Below are positions 31,864 to 39,766 of a stretch of DNA of 64,000 nucleotides, in pieces. The stretch's first letter is position 1. Each line of letters starts with the position of its first letter. The notes beneath the pieces are model-generated. The model was not told the origin of the DNA and did not search any database. It saw only the letters and a program-made list of their open reading frames with translations. Position numbers and translations under genes: made by a program. The stretch lies in the NCBI GenBank assembly GCA_934462925.1, contig CAKSIT010000003.1:62001-126000 (forward strand), in the 5' to 3' direction. This DNA is from an uncultured Oscillospiraceae bacterium. GTDB taxonomy: Bacteria > Bacillota > Clostridia > Oscillospirales > Ruminococcaceae.

Positions 31864-32423
31864 ACGAATACCTCTCTTTCTGCAAGATAGCTTTTCAGTT
31901 TTTTACGGATACGCGTAAGCCGAACGGAGATGTTTTTTTCCGTCAGACTCATAAGCTCTGCAATGTCTTTGCAGCTGTCGGCAAACCAGTAGCGGCGCAT
32001 GAAAATAACGCGGTTCTCTGCGCTCAGCGTGTCCAGAAAGCTTTCAATGATACGGGCAAGCTCTTTCGCTTCAAACTCGGCTTCCACGGCGTTTGGGGCT
32101 GCAATGCAGGCTTCTATCTCCTCCAGAGCGACTGTGCAGCGGCTGCTTCGTTTGGCAGCTTCCTTTCTCCAATAGGCTTTCAGCGAAATGTTCCGCACGA
32201 TTTTGAGTAGATAGGATAACAGCGGGTCGGGGCGCGCGGGGGGAATGGCGTTCCATGCGCCGAGATACGCGTCGTTTACGCACTCCTCCGCGTCCTGCCT
32301 GTCGCCGACAATGTTGTACGAGAGGTTGTGGCAGACCTTGCCGTATTTGCTGTCAAGCTCCCGCAGCCCCTGCTCCGACCGTTCAAAAAACAGTTCTATG
32401 ATTCTTTCGTCGTCAATCATCAT
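31860..32423 (-). CDS. ECF-type RNA polymerase sigma factor
   Basis: A 187-residue sigma-70-family factor with region 2 (RQDAEECVNDAYLGAWNAIPPARP, about 41-65) and region 4 (SAENRVIFMRRYWFADSCKDIAELMSL... with the HTH near 150-175). It directs RNA polymerase to a small regulon in response to a signal relayed by the adjacent membrane protein. AGGAGG precedes the double ATG. A MITE-like element lies 90 bases upstream, in the leader. Confidence 0.9.
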   Translation of the reverse strand: MMIDDERIIELFFERSEQGLRELDSKYGKVCHNLSYNIVGDRQDAEECVNDAYLGAWNAIPPARPDPLLSYLLKIVRNISLKAYWRKEAAKRSSRCTVALEEIEACIAAPNAVEAEFEAKELARIIESFLDTLSAENRVIFMRRYWFADSCKDIAELMSLTEKNISVRLTRIRKKLKSYLAEREVFV

Positions 32424-32514
32424 ACTGCCTCCTTTCGGGCTTCACCCATATACTACGGTTTGGGCGGCAAATACTACATGAAATACGAAAAATTTGAGGG
32501 TTTTTCTGAAATAA

Positions 32515-32673
32515 GGGAACTTCTAAAAACCGGTTTGAAAAGGGAAAATGGGTAGAGTGTGCCGAATGCGATGAAAGCCGACGAAGTAAGGCTGTATGCC
32601 TTACGAGGAGGTTTGAAGAAGCAGTCGGTGCGCTATACACATTTTCACTCAAACAAGGTTTTTAGAGGTGACC
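32515..32673. mobile_element. MITE-like element M3
   Basis: A 159-bp element with imperfect terminal inverted repeats of about 30 bp that share the stretch TCTAAAAACC, flanked by a 4-bp direct repeat ATAA (32511-32514, 32674-32677). Its ends differ from M1 and M2, but it contains the same core hairpin (32586-32604) with one compensatory base-pair change. It lies in the leader of the ECF sigma gene. No coding potential. Confidence 0.75.
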
Positions 32674-32893
32674 ATAATATTGTGCGTGCTTTACTGCATA
32701 ATTTTGTTCACAAGGACTATTATAGCATAACATTTTGCTTTTTGCACAACTTTTCCGAAACATTTTCCGCTTTTTTCGTTAAAAAGCACCCGAAAATTCC
32801 TGCAACCGTTTTGCGCCAAACGCGGTATTATATATAACGCGGCTCGAAAACATAGCCGCGAAAAAACCTGCCATAAGTTCAATTCATTACCTC

Positions 32894-32922
32894 TTGATTT
32901 TTTTCGGCGCAGGTGTTATAAT
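32894..32922 (+). promoter_or_regulatory. Promoter of the GH26 gene
   Basis: TTGATT at 32894-32899, 17-bp spacer, TATAAT at 32917-32922. Confidence 0.8.
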
Positions 32923-32972
32923 ACGTTCATGCTGTGAAATCTTTGCGGCATTTGCCTGACATCGGAGGAAAC

Positions 32973-34088
32973 ATGGACTATATAACAAACATGGACGAGC
33001 TAATGAAACGGCTTGACGAAAAAAAGCCCGCTGCGGGGCGGCTTGTTACGGAAAACCCCACGCCCAACACGCAAAGGCTTTACGATTTTCTGCTTGAGTG
33101 CCGCGGAAAGCGCTATATTTCGGGGCAGCAGTACCTTTTTGAAAGCGAAATTGAGGACCTTGTGTATTACCGCGCGTGCGGGCGGCTGCCTGCGATACGC
33201 GGCTACGACTTTATGGGCATAGGCGGGCTTGCAGAGGGCTACGACCAGATAGAGCGCGCCTACGACTGGGCAAAGAACTGCGGCGGCATACTTACCATGT
33301 GCTGGCATTGGTACGCGCCCGACGATATGAGCGCCCCCGAAAAGGGTTCTTCCTTTTATTACAAAACTACCTCGTATTCCCACAAGACAAGCTTCGACAT
33401 TGTTCGCGCCGCGCAGAGCGGAACGCCCGAGAACGCGTTCGTGCTGCATGAAATAGACCTTGTGGCGCAGGCGCTTAAGCGCTTTGAGCGCGAGGATATC
33501 CCCGTGCTGTGGCGGCCGCTGCACGAGGCTAACGGCGACTGGTTCTGGTGGGGAAACAGGGGAGAGGAAAGCGTTAACGCCTACAAATGGCTATGGTATA
33601 CGATTTTCGACAGATTTATGAATTACCATAGACTTACTAATTTAATTTGGGTGTGGAATGGGCAGGATAAGAGCATGGCGGTCCACCCGAACACCTACGA
33701 CATTGCGGGGCTTGACATATATGCCGAGCCGCCCGCGCATTCCTCCGAGGCGGAAAAATACCGCGAGCTTGCCGCGTATACCGCCGGAAAGCCGCTGGCG
33801 CTGTCCGAGTGCGGCTCTGTCCCCGACCCCGACCTTATGGCGAGGGACGGCGCGGAGTGGCTGTGGTGGCTGCCGTGGTGGGGAATGTTCGTGTACGAAA
33901 CGGACGAAAACGGCAGACCCGTACTTGACGAAAGCGGAATGCCGCGCCCGAACCCGAAGTTCATGACCGAGGACTTCCTGCGGCGCGTTATGGGCGATGA
34001 GCGCGTTGTAACGCTGGACAGGATACCGTGGCGCTCGCCCGGGGCGAAGCTGCCGCAGCCGCTCAGAAAGGCGCTCGGTATAGATTAA
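32973..34088 (+). CDS. Glycoside hydrolase family 26 (beta-mannanase type), no signal peptide
   Basis: A 371-residue GH26 enzyme cleaving beta-1,4 mannan or mannooligosaccharides with retention. The acid/base is Glu185 (LWRPLHEANGDWFWWG, 179-194) and the nucleophile Glu279 (PLALSECGSV). It has no signal peptide, so it should be intracellular and act on imported manno-oligosaccharides. The ATG at 32973 follows GGAGG. No mannose-pathway genes or transporter are adjacent. Two DUF4358-like lipoproteins follow. Confidence 0.9.
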   Translation: MDYITNMDELMKRLDEKKPAAGRLVTENPTPNTQRLYDFLLECRGKRYISGQQYLFESEIEDLVYYRACGRLPAIRGYDFMGIGGLAEGYDQIERAYDWAKNCGGILTMCWHWYAPDDMSAPEKGSSFYYKTTSYSHKTSFDIVRAAQSGTPENAFVLHEIDLVAQALKRFEREDIPVLWRPLHEANGDWFWWGNRGEESVNAYKWLWYTIFDRFMNYHRLTNLIWVWNGQDKSMAVHPNTYDIAGLDIYAEPPAHSSEAEKYRELAAYTAGKPLALSECGSVPDPDLMARDGAEWLWWLPWWGMFVYETDENGRPVLDESGMPRPNPKFMTEDFLRRVMGDERVVTLDRIPWRSPGAKLPQPLRKALGID

Positions 34089-34105
34089 GCAAACAGGACA
34101 GCCGC

Positions 34106-34165
34106 ATGCGGCGTCTTGAAATAGACGGCGTAAAGCCGCAGAAGTTTTATGAAAGAGAAAGGTGA
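34106..34165 (+). CDS. Possible 19-residue upstream peptide
   Basis: An ORF of 19 residues (MRRLEIDGVK ... FYERER) that ends six bases before the lipoprotein ATG; the AAAGG serving that gene lies in its last codons. AGGA is eight bases upstream of its ATG. It may be a translational-coupling ORF or a chance frame; a 12-bp palindrome (34101-34112) overlaps its start. Confidence 0.3.
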   Translation: MRRLEIDGVKPQKFYERER

Positions 34166-34171
34166 ACACAA

Positions 34172-34783
34172 ATGAAAAAAACAGTATTGACAGCTATTGT
34201 AATGTCCGCGCTTATGCTTAGCATTGCGGGCTGCAGCAACAACACGAGTTCCGACAGCAGCTCGTCTGCTTCCGCTACGTCCGGTGCAACCTCCTCGCCC
34301 GAGTCGGGTTCGGATACAAGCGAGCCTGCTTCCTCTGCACCCGAAACGAGCGAGCCTGAAACCTCTGCTCCCGCTGAAACGGGCGACGCTCAGCCCGAAA
34401 GCGGCAGGGCGGCAGTCCTTGGCGCGGCGGCTCTTAACGCTGACGAGTGGCCGAGCCTTGACATGATAAGCGACCCCGCCATCATCGAGGCGTACTTTGG
34501 CTTTAACGCAGACGATACGGAGGACTACTACCTCGCTATCCCTTTGGTAAGCGCTAATATGGAGGAGATAATCGTTGTAAAGCCCAAGGCAGGCAGCGAG
34601 GAGGCGGTAAAGACCGCTATTTTCGACCACATCACCAACGTTACCGAGAATATGTTCCTTTACCCCGGGCAGGAGGAGATAGCGGCGGGCGCTGTAACCG
34701 GCGAGACCCCCGACGGCTATATTTACGGCATAGTCCACAAGAACGGCGCTGACATTGCACAGACAATGCTCGCAGCGGAATAA
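34172..34783 (+). CDS. DUF4358-like lipoprotein 1
   Basis: A 203-residue lipoprotein. The signal peptide ends in IAGC (Cys about 21), followed by a Ser/Thr/Pro/Glu-rich linker (about 22-85) and a globular domain (about 86-203) with the pattern of DUF4358: the FYG or YLAIPL strand, NMEEIIVVKPKAG, then GTVTG-like GAVTGETPDGYIYGIV. DUF4358 proteins are common in clostridia and of unknown function. Its paralogue follows 25 bases later. Confidence 0.8.
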   Translation: MKKTVLTAIVMSALMLSIAGCSNNTSSDSSSSASATSGATSSPESGSDTSEPASSAPETSEPETSAPAETGDAQPESGRAAVLGAAALNADEWPSLDMISDPAIIEAYFGFNADDTEDYYLAIPLVSANMEEIIVVKPKAGSEEAVKTAIFDHITNVTENMFLYPGQEEIAAGAVTGETPDGYIYGIVHKNGADIAQTMLAAE

Positions 34784-34808
34784 TCGAAATCAAAAGGAGA
34801 TACTTAAG

Positions 34809-35411
34809 ATGAAAAAAATCTTAGCTTTAGCGGCGGTATTATCCGCGCTCACACTTTCGCTTGCAGGCTGCACGGGCGGCGCAAGCTCAGATAATTCGGC
34901 AAGCTCGGATTCCGCGAGCGGCTCGGGCGAGCCTATGACGAGCGAGTCCCACGAGAGCGCGGCGACGGGCGGCGAGGACAGCGCCCCGAGCGATATCCTT
35001 ACCGGCGAGACTTCGGGCGACAATAGCTCGGACGGCTCTGAAAGCGCCGAGAGAACGGCGGCTGCCCTTGGCGAGGCTGTAAAGAACGCAGTGGAGTTCC
35101 CCGCAATGGAGGACGCTAACGCGGACTTTGACGTTACCGACATTGAGGTAGTGGATTCGTTCTACTCCGTGAACCTTATGAGTCCGCAGCTTTATCGTAT
35201 CGTAATCATTAAGCCCACCGAGGAAACAAAGGACGCGGCTGCAAAGAAAATCGAGGAGTACGCCGAGTATATGAAGACCGAGGCGGCGTTCTACCCCGAC
35301 CAGGAGATTTCCGCGGCAGGCACGGTTAGCGGCGTTACGCCCGACGGCTTCTATTACGTTATTGTCCACGAGGACGGCGCAAAGGCTGAGGAAGCGCTTC
35401 TTTCCGCATAA
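34809..35411 (+). CDS. DUF4358-like lipoprotein 2
   Basis: A 200-residue paralogue of the previous gene, with lipobox LAGC (Cys about 21), a Ser/Gly/Glu-rich linker and the same C-terminal domain (YRIVIIKPTEETKD, GTVSGVTPDGFYYVIV). The two share domain order and spacing, so they arose by tandem duplication. The ATG at 34809 follows AAGGAG; the frame extends 18 codons back into the first gene without a site. Confidence 0.8.
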   Translation: MKKILALAAVLSALTLSLAGCTGGASSDNSASSDSASGSGEPMTSESHESAATGGEDSAPSDILTGETSGDNSSDGSESAERTAAALGEAVKNAVEFPAMEDANADFDVTDIEVVDSFYSVNLMSPQLYRIVIIKPTEETKDAAAKKIEEYAEYMKTEAAFYPDQEISAAGTVSGVTPDGFYYVIVHEDGAKAEEALLSA

Positions 35412-35433
35412 ACAAAACGCCATAAAACAACAG

Positions 35434-35459
35434 CGGGCGGCTCTGTTACGAGCCGCCCG
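35434..35459. terminator. Bidirectional hairpin between convergent genes
   Basis: A 10-bp perfect stem (35434-35443 with 35450-35459) between the rightward lipoprotein and leftward 35479 gene. T runs are weak on both strands. Confidence 0.6.
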
Positions 35460-35478
35460 TATTCTGTGCCTTGTATTG

Positions 35479-36558
35479 TCAGTTCATTACAAGCGCTGCC
35501 GCTTTCCAGCCGTCCGCCGTGTTCACGGCAAAAACCGTGTTGTCCGCAGGGTAGGTGAACGTTTCGCCCGCGTAGTAGACGTTGTGCTTGTAGCCAACGC
35601 GCACCGCAAAGCATTCGGCGGAGTACTGTGTTACGCGCGTTACCTGCTCGTCCGTAAAATCGTAGCCCGTGTGGTAGGTGTAGAACTGCCCCTCGTAGGT
35701 CTTAAGGTCGCTGTAAAGGCGCGTGTCCTCGGGGATATCGCGCGAAACTGTGGTAAAATAAACGTCGTTTGCAATGTAGCAGGAGTAAAGCTCAGAAAAC
35801 TCGAGCGCGAACTTTTGCGCTTCCTCCGCCGCAGCCGCGTTTAGCGCGGGCAGCCCGCAGGAATACGCGCCGCCGCTGCGTTCAACGTCAAGCGCAGAGC
35901 CGTCCGCGGCGTACACGGCTACAGTAGGCTCGTACATAAGCCCATCTATCGTGTATGTGAGCATTTCGGGCTGCTGCGAAAGCCGCGTACCGAAATTTTC
36001 GGCTTCTTCTATAGGCGCAGCCGCGCAGGGCGTTCCCGCAAGAATGTCCATGCCGTTTACCCGCGCGCTGCACCCTGTGGGCAGGGTAACGGTAACGCTC
36101 ACGTTCGTTTCGGGGTATACGCCGCTTACATTGTCAAGGCTGTAAATGTCAAGGTTGTACTGCGGGTCTTTGCCCGTTACCTTAAGCGACGCGAACGCGC
36201 ACGGCTCGCCGCCGCAGCTTATCGTGTACACGGGCGCGTCCTTTGCGCTTTTCTTAAGGTTCTTTGCAAGGGTAAACTCGCCTGTAAATCGCTCGGAAAG
36301 CTGCTTATGCAGCAGCTCCTCGTTTTCGTAGGGGGAAATTTCACCCTCGACTCCCTCGTAAAGCAGCGAAAGGTCGCCGCCGTTGAGCGCTGCAGCTATC
36401 TCGTTGGTAACGTGGTATATCTGGCTCGCCTCGTAGCTCCTGAGAAAACCCCACAGCTCGCCAAGCCCCACCACGATTGCGGAGAGAGCCGCCGCAAGCA
36501 GCAGAAAGTATATCACATAAAATACGACTGAGCCTGTCTGTTTTGCGTGTGCTTTCAT
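35479..36558 (-). CDS. Membrane-anchored extracytoplasmic protein of unknown function
   Basis: A 359-residue protein with one N-terminal membrane helix (VVFYVIYFLLLAAALSAIVV, about 11-30) and a large outside domain rich in beta strands, with five cysteines that could form disulfides. I recognise no catalytic motif. The ATG at 36558 overlaps the stop of the phosphodiester glycosidase gene (ATGA) and follows GGAGG. It is the third gene of the GT2-GtrA operon, so it is probably involved in surface-glycan handling. Confidence 0.75.
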   Translation of the reverse strand: MKAHAKQTGSVVFYVIYFLLLAAALSAIVVGLGELWGFLRSYEASQIYHVTNEIAAALNGGDLSLLYEGVEGEISPYENEELLHKQLSERFTGEFTLAKNLKKSAKDAPVYTISCGGEPCAFASLKVTGKDPQYNLDIYSLDNVSGVYPETNVSVTVTLPTGCSARVNGMDILAGTPCAAAPIEEAENFGTRLSQQPEMLTYTIDGLMYEPTVAVYAADGSALDVERSGGAYSCGLPALNAAAAEEAQKFALEFSELYSCYIANDVYFTTVSRDIPEDTRLYSDLKTYEGQFYTYHTGYDFTDEQVTRVTQYSAECFAVRVGYKHNVYYAGETFTYPADNTVFAVNTADGWKAAALVMN

Positions 36559-37649
36559 TGCGCGTCCTCCAAGCCCCTTACAAGTATTGCGGTACACATT
36601 TTGCGCAGTCCTATAAGGCTCGCGTTCTGGTTTATCATTTCGCCGTTGTAAATCATGCTTGTAGACGAGCCGCCGTCAAGGTTTGCGGCGTTCACCGCGC
36701 CGAAGTCCAGCATAACGTCGCGCACGTCCGCAAGGCTTGCGCCTATACTGTTGGACTGCCGCCCGTCTATTGTAAGCAGCAGCATTGCGCCGTCCGCGCG
36801 CTGGCCTATGGCGGTGCGGGGGTTAAGGCCGCTGCCGTCGCCCAGCGCCTCGACAGGCTCGCCGTTTACGATAAGTATAGGCCCGAACTTTACCGCGTCG
36901 CGCATACCCATGTCAACGGCTTCCTGCACGGTCATTTTGCCTACTACAAGCTTGTTTTCGTTGGTTATGCCTATCGTGTCCCATGTGTAGTACATGGGCG
37001 TTCCCCACAGCACCTCGCCGCCGGACATAACAATTCCCCACGGCTCTCCGCCCGTCATGTGGCCGGGGCGGTCGTCAAAGCCGCCGCCGTTTATCGCGCC
37101 CACTATGTTGTCGTAGCTGTCGTATATCTCGGGGAGCGTTTTGCCCTGCTCCGTCTGCCCGAACTTGCCAGAGATACCCACGAAAACGCGCGAGGGGTCG
37201 TACACTACCATCATCTTGCCCTTGAAGGTAGCGCCGCTCACGTCGATTATGTCTATCCCGTCGCCGTCGGGGTCGGTGGCGGGGTCTGCCTGCGCGGCGT
37301 TTTCGCCGTCGTCGTGCGTTGGAATCTGCACGAGCGTTGTGTCGGTGATGTCGGTAGTTTCCTTTATGGCGTTCTGCGCGGCTATTTCCTCAACCTGCGC
37401 CTTTGAGAGGAATATTTCGGGTATCCACTTTATCGCGCTTGTTTCGCGGCAGGAAATAACGAAGATATTGCGCGCCGTTTCGGACGGACCTTTCTCCATA
37501 ACGTATACCACGCCGAAGAGTCCCGCGAGAATAGTAAGCAATATTGTAAAAAACACAAGCAGAATGCGCCTTATAACGCGCCCCGCCCTGCTTTTTTTCT
37601 TTTTGTAGCGCGGGGGATATTTTCTTCCTGCGGCGGTGTTTTCTGTCAT
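36555..37649 (-). CDS. Phosphodiester glycosidase (NAGPA/DUF2233 domain)
   Basis: A 364-residue type II membrane protein: a Lys-rich cytoplasmic head, one transmembrane helix (about 30-50), then a NAGPA-like domain in the second half with NPRTAIGQRADG, TIDGRQSNSIG and NLDGGSSTSM. The family removes sugars from phosphodiester linkages, as in human N-acetylglucosamine-1-phosphodiester glycosidase and in bacteria on wall polymers. The start at 37649 follows AAGGAG. Neighbours suggest a role in teichoic-acid-like or capsular glycans. Confidence 0.85.
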   Translation of the reverse strand: MTENTAAGRKYPPRYKKKKSRAGRVIRRILLVFFTILLTILAGLFGVVYVMEKGPSETARNIFVISCRETSAIKWIPEIFLSKAQVEEIAAQNAIKETTDITDTTLVQIPTHDDGENAAQADPATDPDGDGIDIIDVSGATFKGKMMVVYDPSRVFVGISGKFGQTEQGKTLPEIYDSYDNIVGAINGGGFDDRPGHMTGGEPWGIVMSGGEVLWGTPMYYTWDTIGITNENKLVVGKMTVQEAVDMGMRDAVKFGPILIVNGEPVEALGDGSGLNPRTAIGQRADGAMLLLTIDGRQSNSIGASLADVRDVMLDFGAVNAANLDGGSSTSMIYNGEMINQNASLIGLRKMCTAILVRGLEDAQ

Positions 37650-37660
37650 TGTATCTCCTT

Positions 37661-38722
37661 TCACTTAGCGTAAACCCAGTCGCGCTGAATGCCGAAGCTT
37701 ATAAAGAACAGCACGGTGTCCGCGGCAAGCTTGATAACGGTCTGCCACAGGTCGGCGTGCGCGCCCAGCAGGAACGACACCCCGCTTACGATAAGCGTTG
37801 AAGCCGCGAGCTGTCCCGCCGCAAGTATGTAGTAGCGCACCGCGGAGCGCTTTATGTCCATACCCGAGCGGAAAACGCGGCGGCGGTTGAGCATAAAGTT
37901 CGTAAACGAGGATATAACGCGCGCAAACGCGGTCGCCGCGAAAATGCGCAGCTCGTTATTCTCGCCGAAAAGCGGCGCGCAGAGCATATTAACAAGCGTA
38001 AACAGCCCTATGTCGATAAGCGAGCAGGCCGCGGAGCTTAGCATAAACCTGAATATAACGGCGTAAATCTTGATTGAATCCGTAAGCGGGTTAAAGTGCG
38101 AGCCGCTGTTGTTGTCGGAATATATCGTTTCAATGCGCACCTCGTCAAACTCGTAGCCCAAGCGCTTCATTTCAAGCAGCATATTCGTTTCGTACTCGAA
38201 CCGCTCTCCGCCAAGCTCAATAAGCGCGGGGAGCATTTCTATCGGCAGCGCGCGAAGCCCCGTCTGCGTGTCGGTTATTTTTATGCCGCACAGCACGCGG
38301 AACACAAGGCTTGTTATGCTGTTGCCAAGTCGGCTTCTCGCAGGTACGTCCCTGCCGCTGAAGTCGCGCGCGCCAAGCACCGCCCTGCCCGTGCGCGACA
38401 TCTGCTCTGCGCAGCGCAGTATGTCGGCGGGGGAGTGCTGCCCGTCGTCGTCGGTCGTTACAACGCCGTCGCAGTCGGGCAGGTTTTTTACTATGTAGGA
38501 GAAGCCCGTTTTCAGCCCGCGCCCCTTGCCGCGGTTTACCTCGTGGCGGAGAACGGTGCATTGCGGCATGGCTTCAAGCTCGGCGAATATCGGGGCGCAC
38601 TCCGCGCGGCTGCCGTCGTTTACGACTATTATCCTCGGGAAGCCCTCTCCGACGAGCGCGCTTACTACCTCTAAAATGCGTTTTGTGGGATTCAGTGTCG
38701 GAATAAGTACGGGAACGTTCAT
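37661..38722 (-). CDS. Glycosyltransferase family 2 fused to GtrA-like membrane domain
   Basis: A 353-residue protein. The first about 220 residues form a GT2 domain (LIPTLNPTKRILEVV, VNDGSR, TTDDDGQH as the DxD-type metal motif) like dolichyl-phosphate mannose synthases, and the last about 130 residues hold four membrane helices of the GtrA type. Such fusions make polyprenyl-phosphate sugars and may flip them. The ATG at 38722 follows AAAGGA; the upstream frame overlaps the promoter. First gene of a leftward three-gene operon. Confidence 0.9.
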   Translation of the reverse strand: MNVPVLIPTLNPTKRILEVVSALVGEGFPRIIVVNDGSRAECAPIFAELEAMPQCTVLRHEVNRGKGRGLKTGFSYIVKNLPDCDGVVTTDDDGQHSPADILRCAEQMSRTGRAVLGARDFSGRDVPARSRLGNSITSLVFRVLCGIKITDTQTGLRALPIEMLPALIELGGERFEYETNMLLEMKRLGYEFDEVRIETIYSDNNSGSHFNPLTDSIKIYAVIFRFMLSSAACSLIDIGLFTLVNMLCAPLFGENNELRIFAATAFARVISSFTNFMLNRRRVFRSGMDIKRSAVRYYILAAGQLAASTLIVSGVSFLLGAHADLWQTVIKLAADTVLFFISFGIQRDWVYAK

Positions 38723-38782
38723 TTTAAGTCGTGTCCTTTCGCCCTTTTGCGGGCAAAGAGTATAGCAAATCTTTACCCCTGC

Positions 38783-38811
38783 ATTATAGCATATCATTTC
38801 CATTTTGTAAA
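38783..38811 (-). promoter_or_regulatory. Promoter of the GT2-GtrA operon
   Basis: Minus strand TTTACA (38811-38806), 17-bp spacer, TATAAT (38788-38783). Confidence 0.8.
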
Positions 38812-38921
38812 CAGATTTCGACAGATTGTAACCGATTTGTAATCTTCATGCAAAATGGCATTATTTTCGCGGTTTACGGTTACAATTTGGCGGGTTTTCT
38901 CAACAATTCGGGCGGAATAAC

Positions 38922-38950
38922 TTGACAGAAAACTCACAAAAGAGTATAAT
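38922..38950 (+). promoter_or_regulatory. Promoter of the 39000 gene
   Basis: TTGACA at 38922-38927, 17-bp spacer, TATAAT at 38945-38950. The intergenic stretch 38812-38921 holds nothing else I can support. Confidence 0.85.
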
Positions 38951-38999
38951 AACAGAGATGTGCAGAAAATGTACTCATATATTTTAATGGAGGAACACT

Positions 39000-39752
39000 A
39001 TGTCTGAAGAAAACAAGAACGAATCGGTAAAGGTAAAAAAGAGCGCGGAGGATATACTTGAAATAGTTATCGCGGTATTCCTTGGCATTACGGCGCTTGC
39101 AACGGCGTGGGCTTCGTGGATAGGTTCGCTGCACGGCGGCAATATGTCCACAAACTACACAAAGTCCAACAACCTTGCTTCTGACGGCAATGCGCGCTGG
39201 AACGAGGCTTCACAGGCGCTTATGCAGGATATGCAGATATGGAATCTTATCAGCGAATATCAGGTCGAGGTTATCTATGCGGATTCCGTAAACGACGAGG
39301 ATAAGATGTACGAAAGCGCTTCAAAGATACTGTTTATATGCGCGGACAACCTTACGGAGGATATGGCGCAGTACATAGGCTATGATTTCGAGTTCGACCC
39401 CGACGGCATTATCGACTGGGTACTCAACGGTGAAACCGCGACCACAAGCCCCTTTAACGACGAGGAGTTCGTTGCCGCTTACTATGAGGACGCCGCAGCC
39501 GTTCTCGCGGAGAGCGAGACCGTTCTTAAGGAAGGGCAGGAGGACAACACCAAGGGCGATACCTTTAACCTTGTAAACGTCATTTACTCTGTCGTTCTCT
39601 TTATGCTCGGCATTGTCGGAACTTTCAGAAAGCTGCCCAACAGGTGGATAATAACGGGCGTTGCAATTGCGGGCTTCCTGTTTGCAACTATCTATATGTT
39701 CACTATCCCTATGCCGACAGGGTTCAGCATTGCAAGCTTCTTCGGCGGCTGA
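39000..39752 (+). CDS. Membrane protein of unknown function, DUF4337-like topology
   Basis: A 250-residue protein with one hydrophobic helix near the N-terminus (IVIAVFLGITALATAWASW, about 22-41), a soluble acidic middle of about 150 residues, and two close helices at the C-terminus (about 195-245). The topology and the early ATAWASW helix are like DUF4337 proteins, but I would not assert membership. GGAGG precedes the ATG. It is followed 14 bases later by the clostripain gene. Confidence 0.7.
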   Translation: MSEENKNESVKVKKSAEDILEIVIAVFLGITALATAWASWIGSLHGGNMSTNYTKSNNLASDGNARWNEASQALMQDMQIWNLISEYQVEVIYADSVNDEDKMYESASKILFICADNLTEDMAQYIGYDFEFDPDGIIDWVLNGETATTSPFNDEEFVAAYYEDAAAVLAESETVLKEGQEDNTKGDTFNLVNVIYSVVLFMLGIVGTFRKLPNRWIITGVAIAGFLFATIYMFTIPMPTGFSIASFFGG

Positions 39753-39766
39753 TAAGGAGGACTTAT

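Larger units (their letters stand above)
32424..32972. other. Intergenic region between the sigma gene and GH26 gene
   Basis: It holds MITE-like element M3 (32515-32673), an AT-rich stretch (32674-32893), and the GH26 promoter. A direct repeat GTAGTAT on the minus strand lies just before the sigma factor start. A possible leftward -10 TATAAT (32724-32719) could serve the sigma operon, with M3 then inside its untranslated leader, but the -35 match is poor. No ORF is supported. Confidence 0.5.

Noticed and set aside
32838..32860. Hairpin of CGCGGCT and AGCCGCG as a terminator
   Set aside because: No T run follows on either strand next to the stem, so it is not a standard terminator.
39644..39766. 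Upstream extension of the clostripain gene
   Set aside because: It lies inside the 39000-39752 gene and would place the lipobox internally; AAGGAGG supports ATG 39767.
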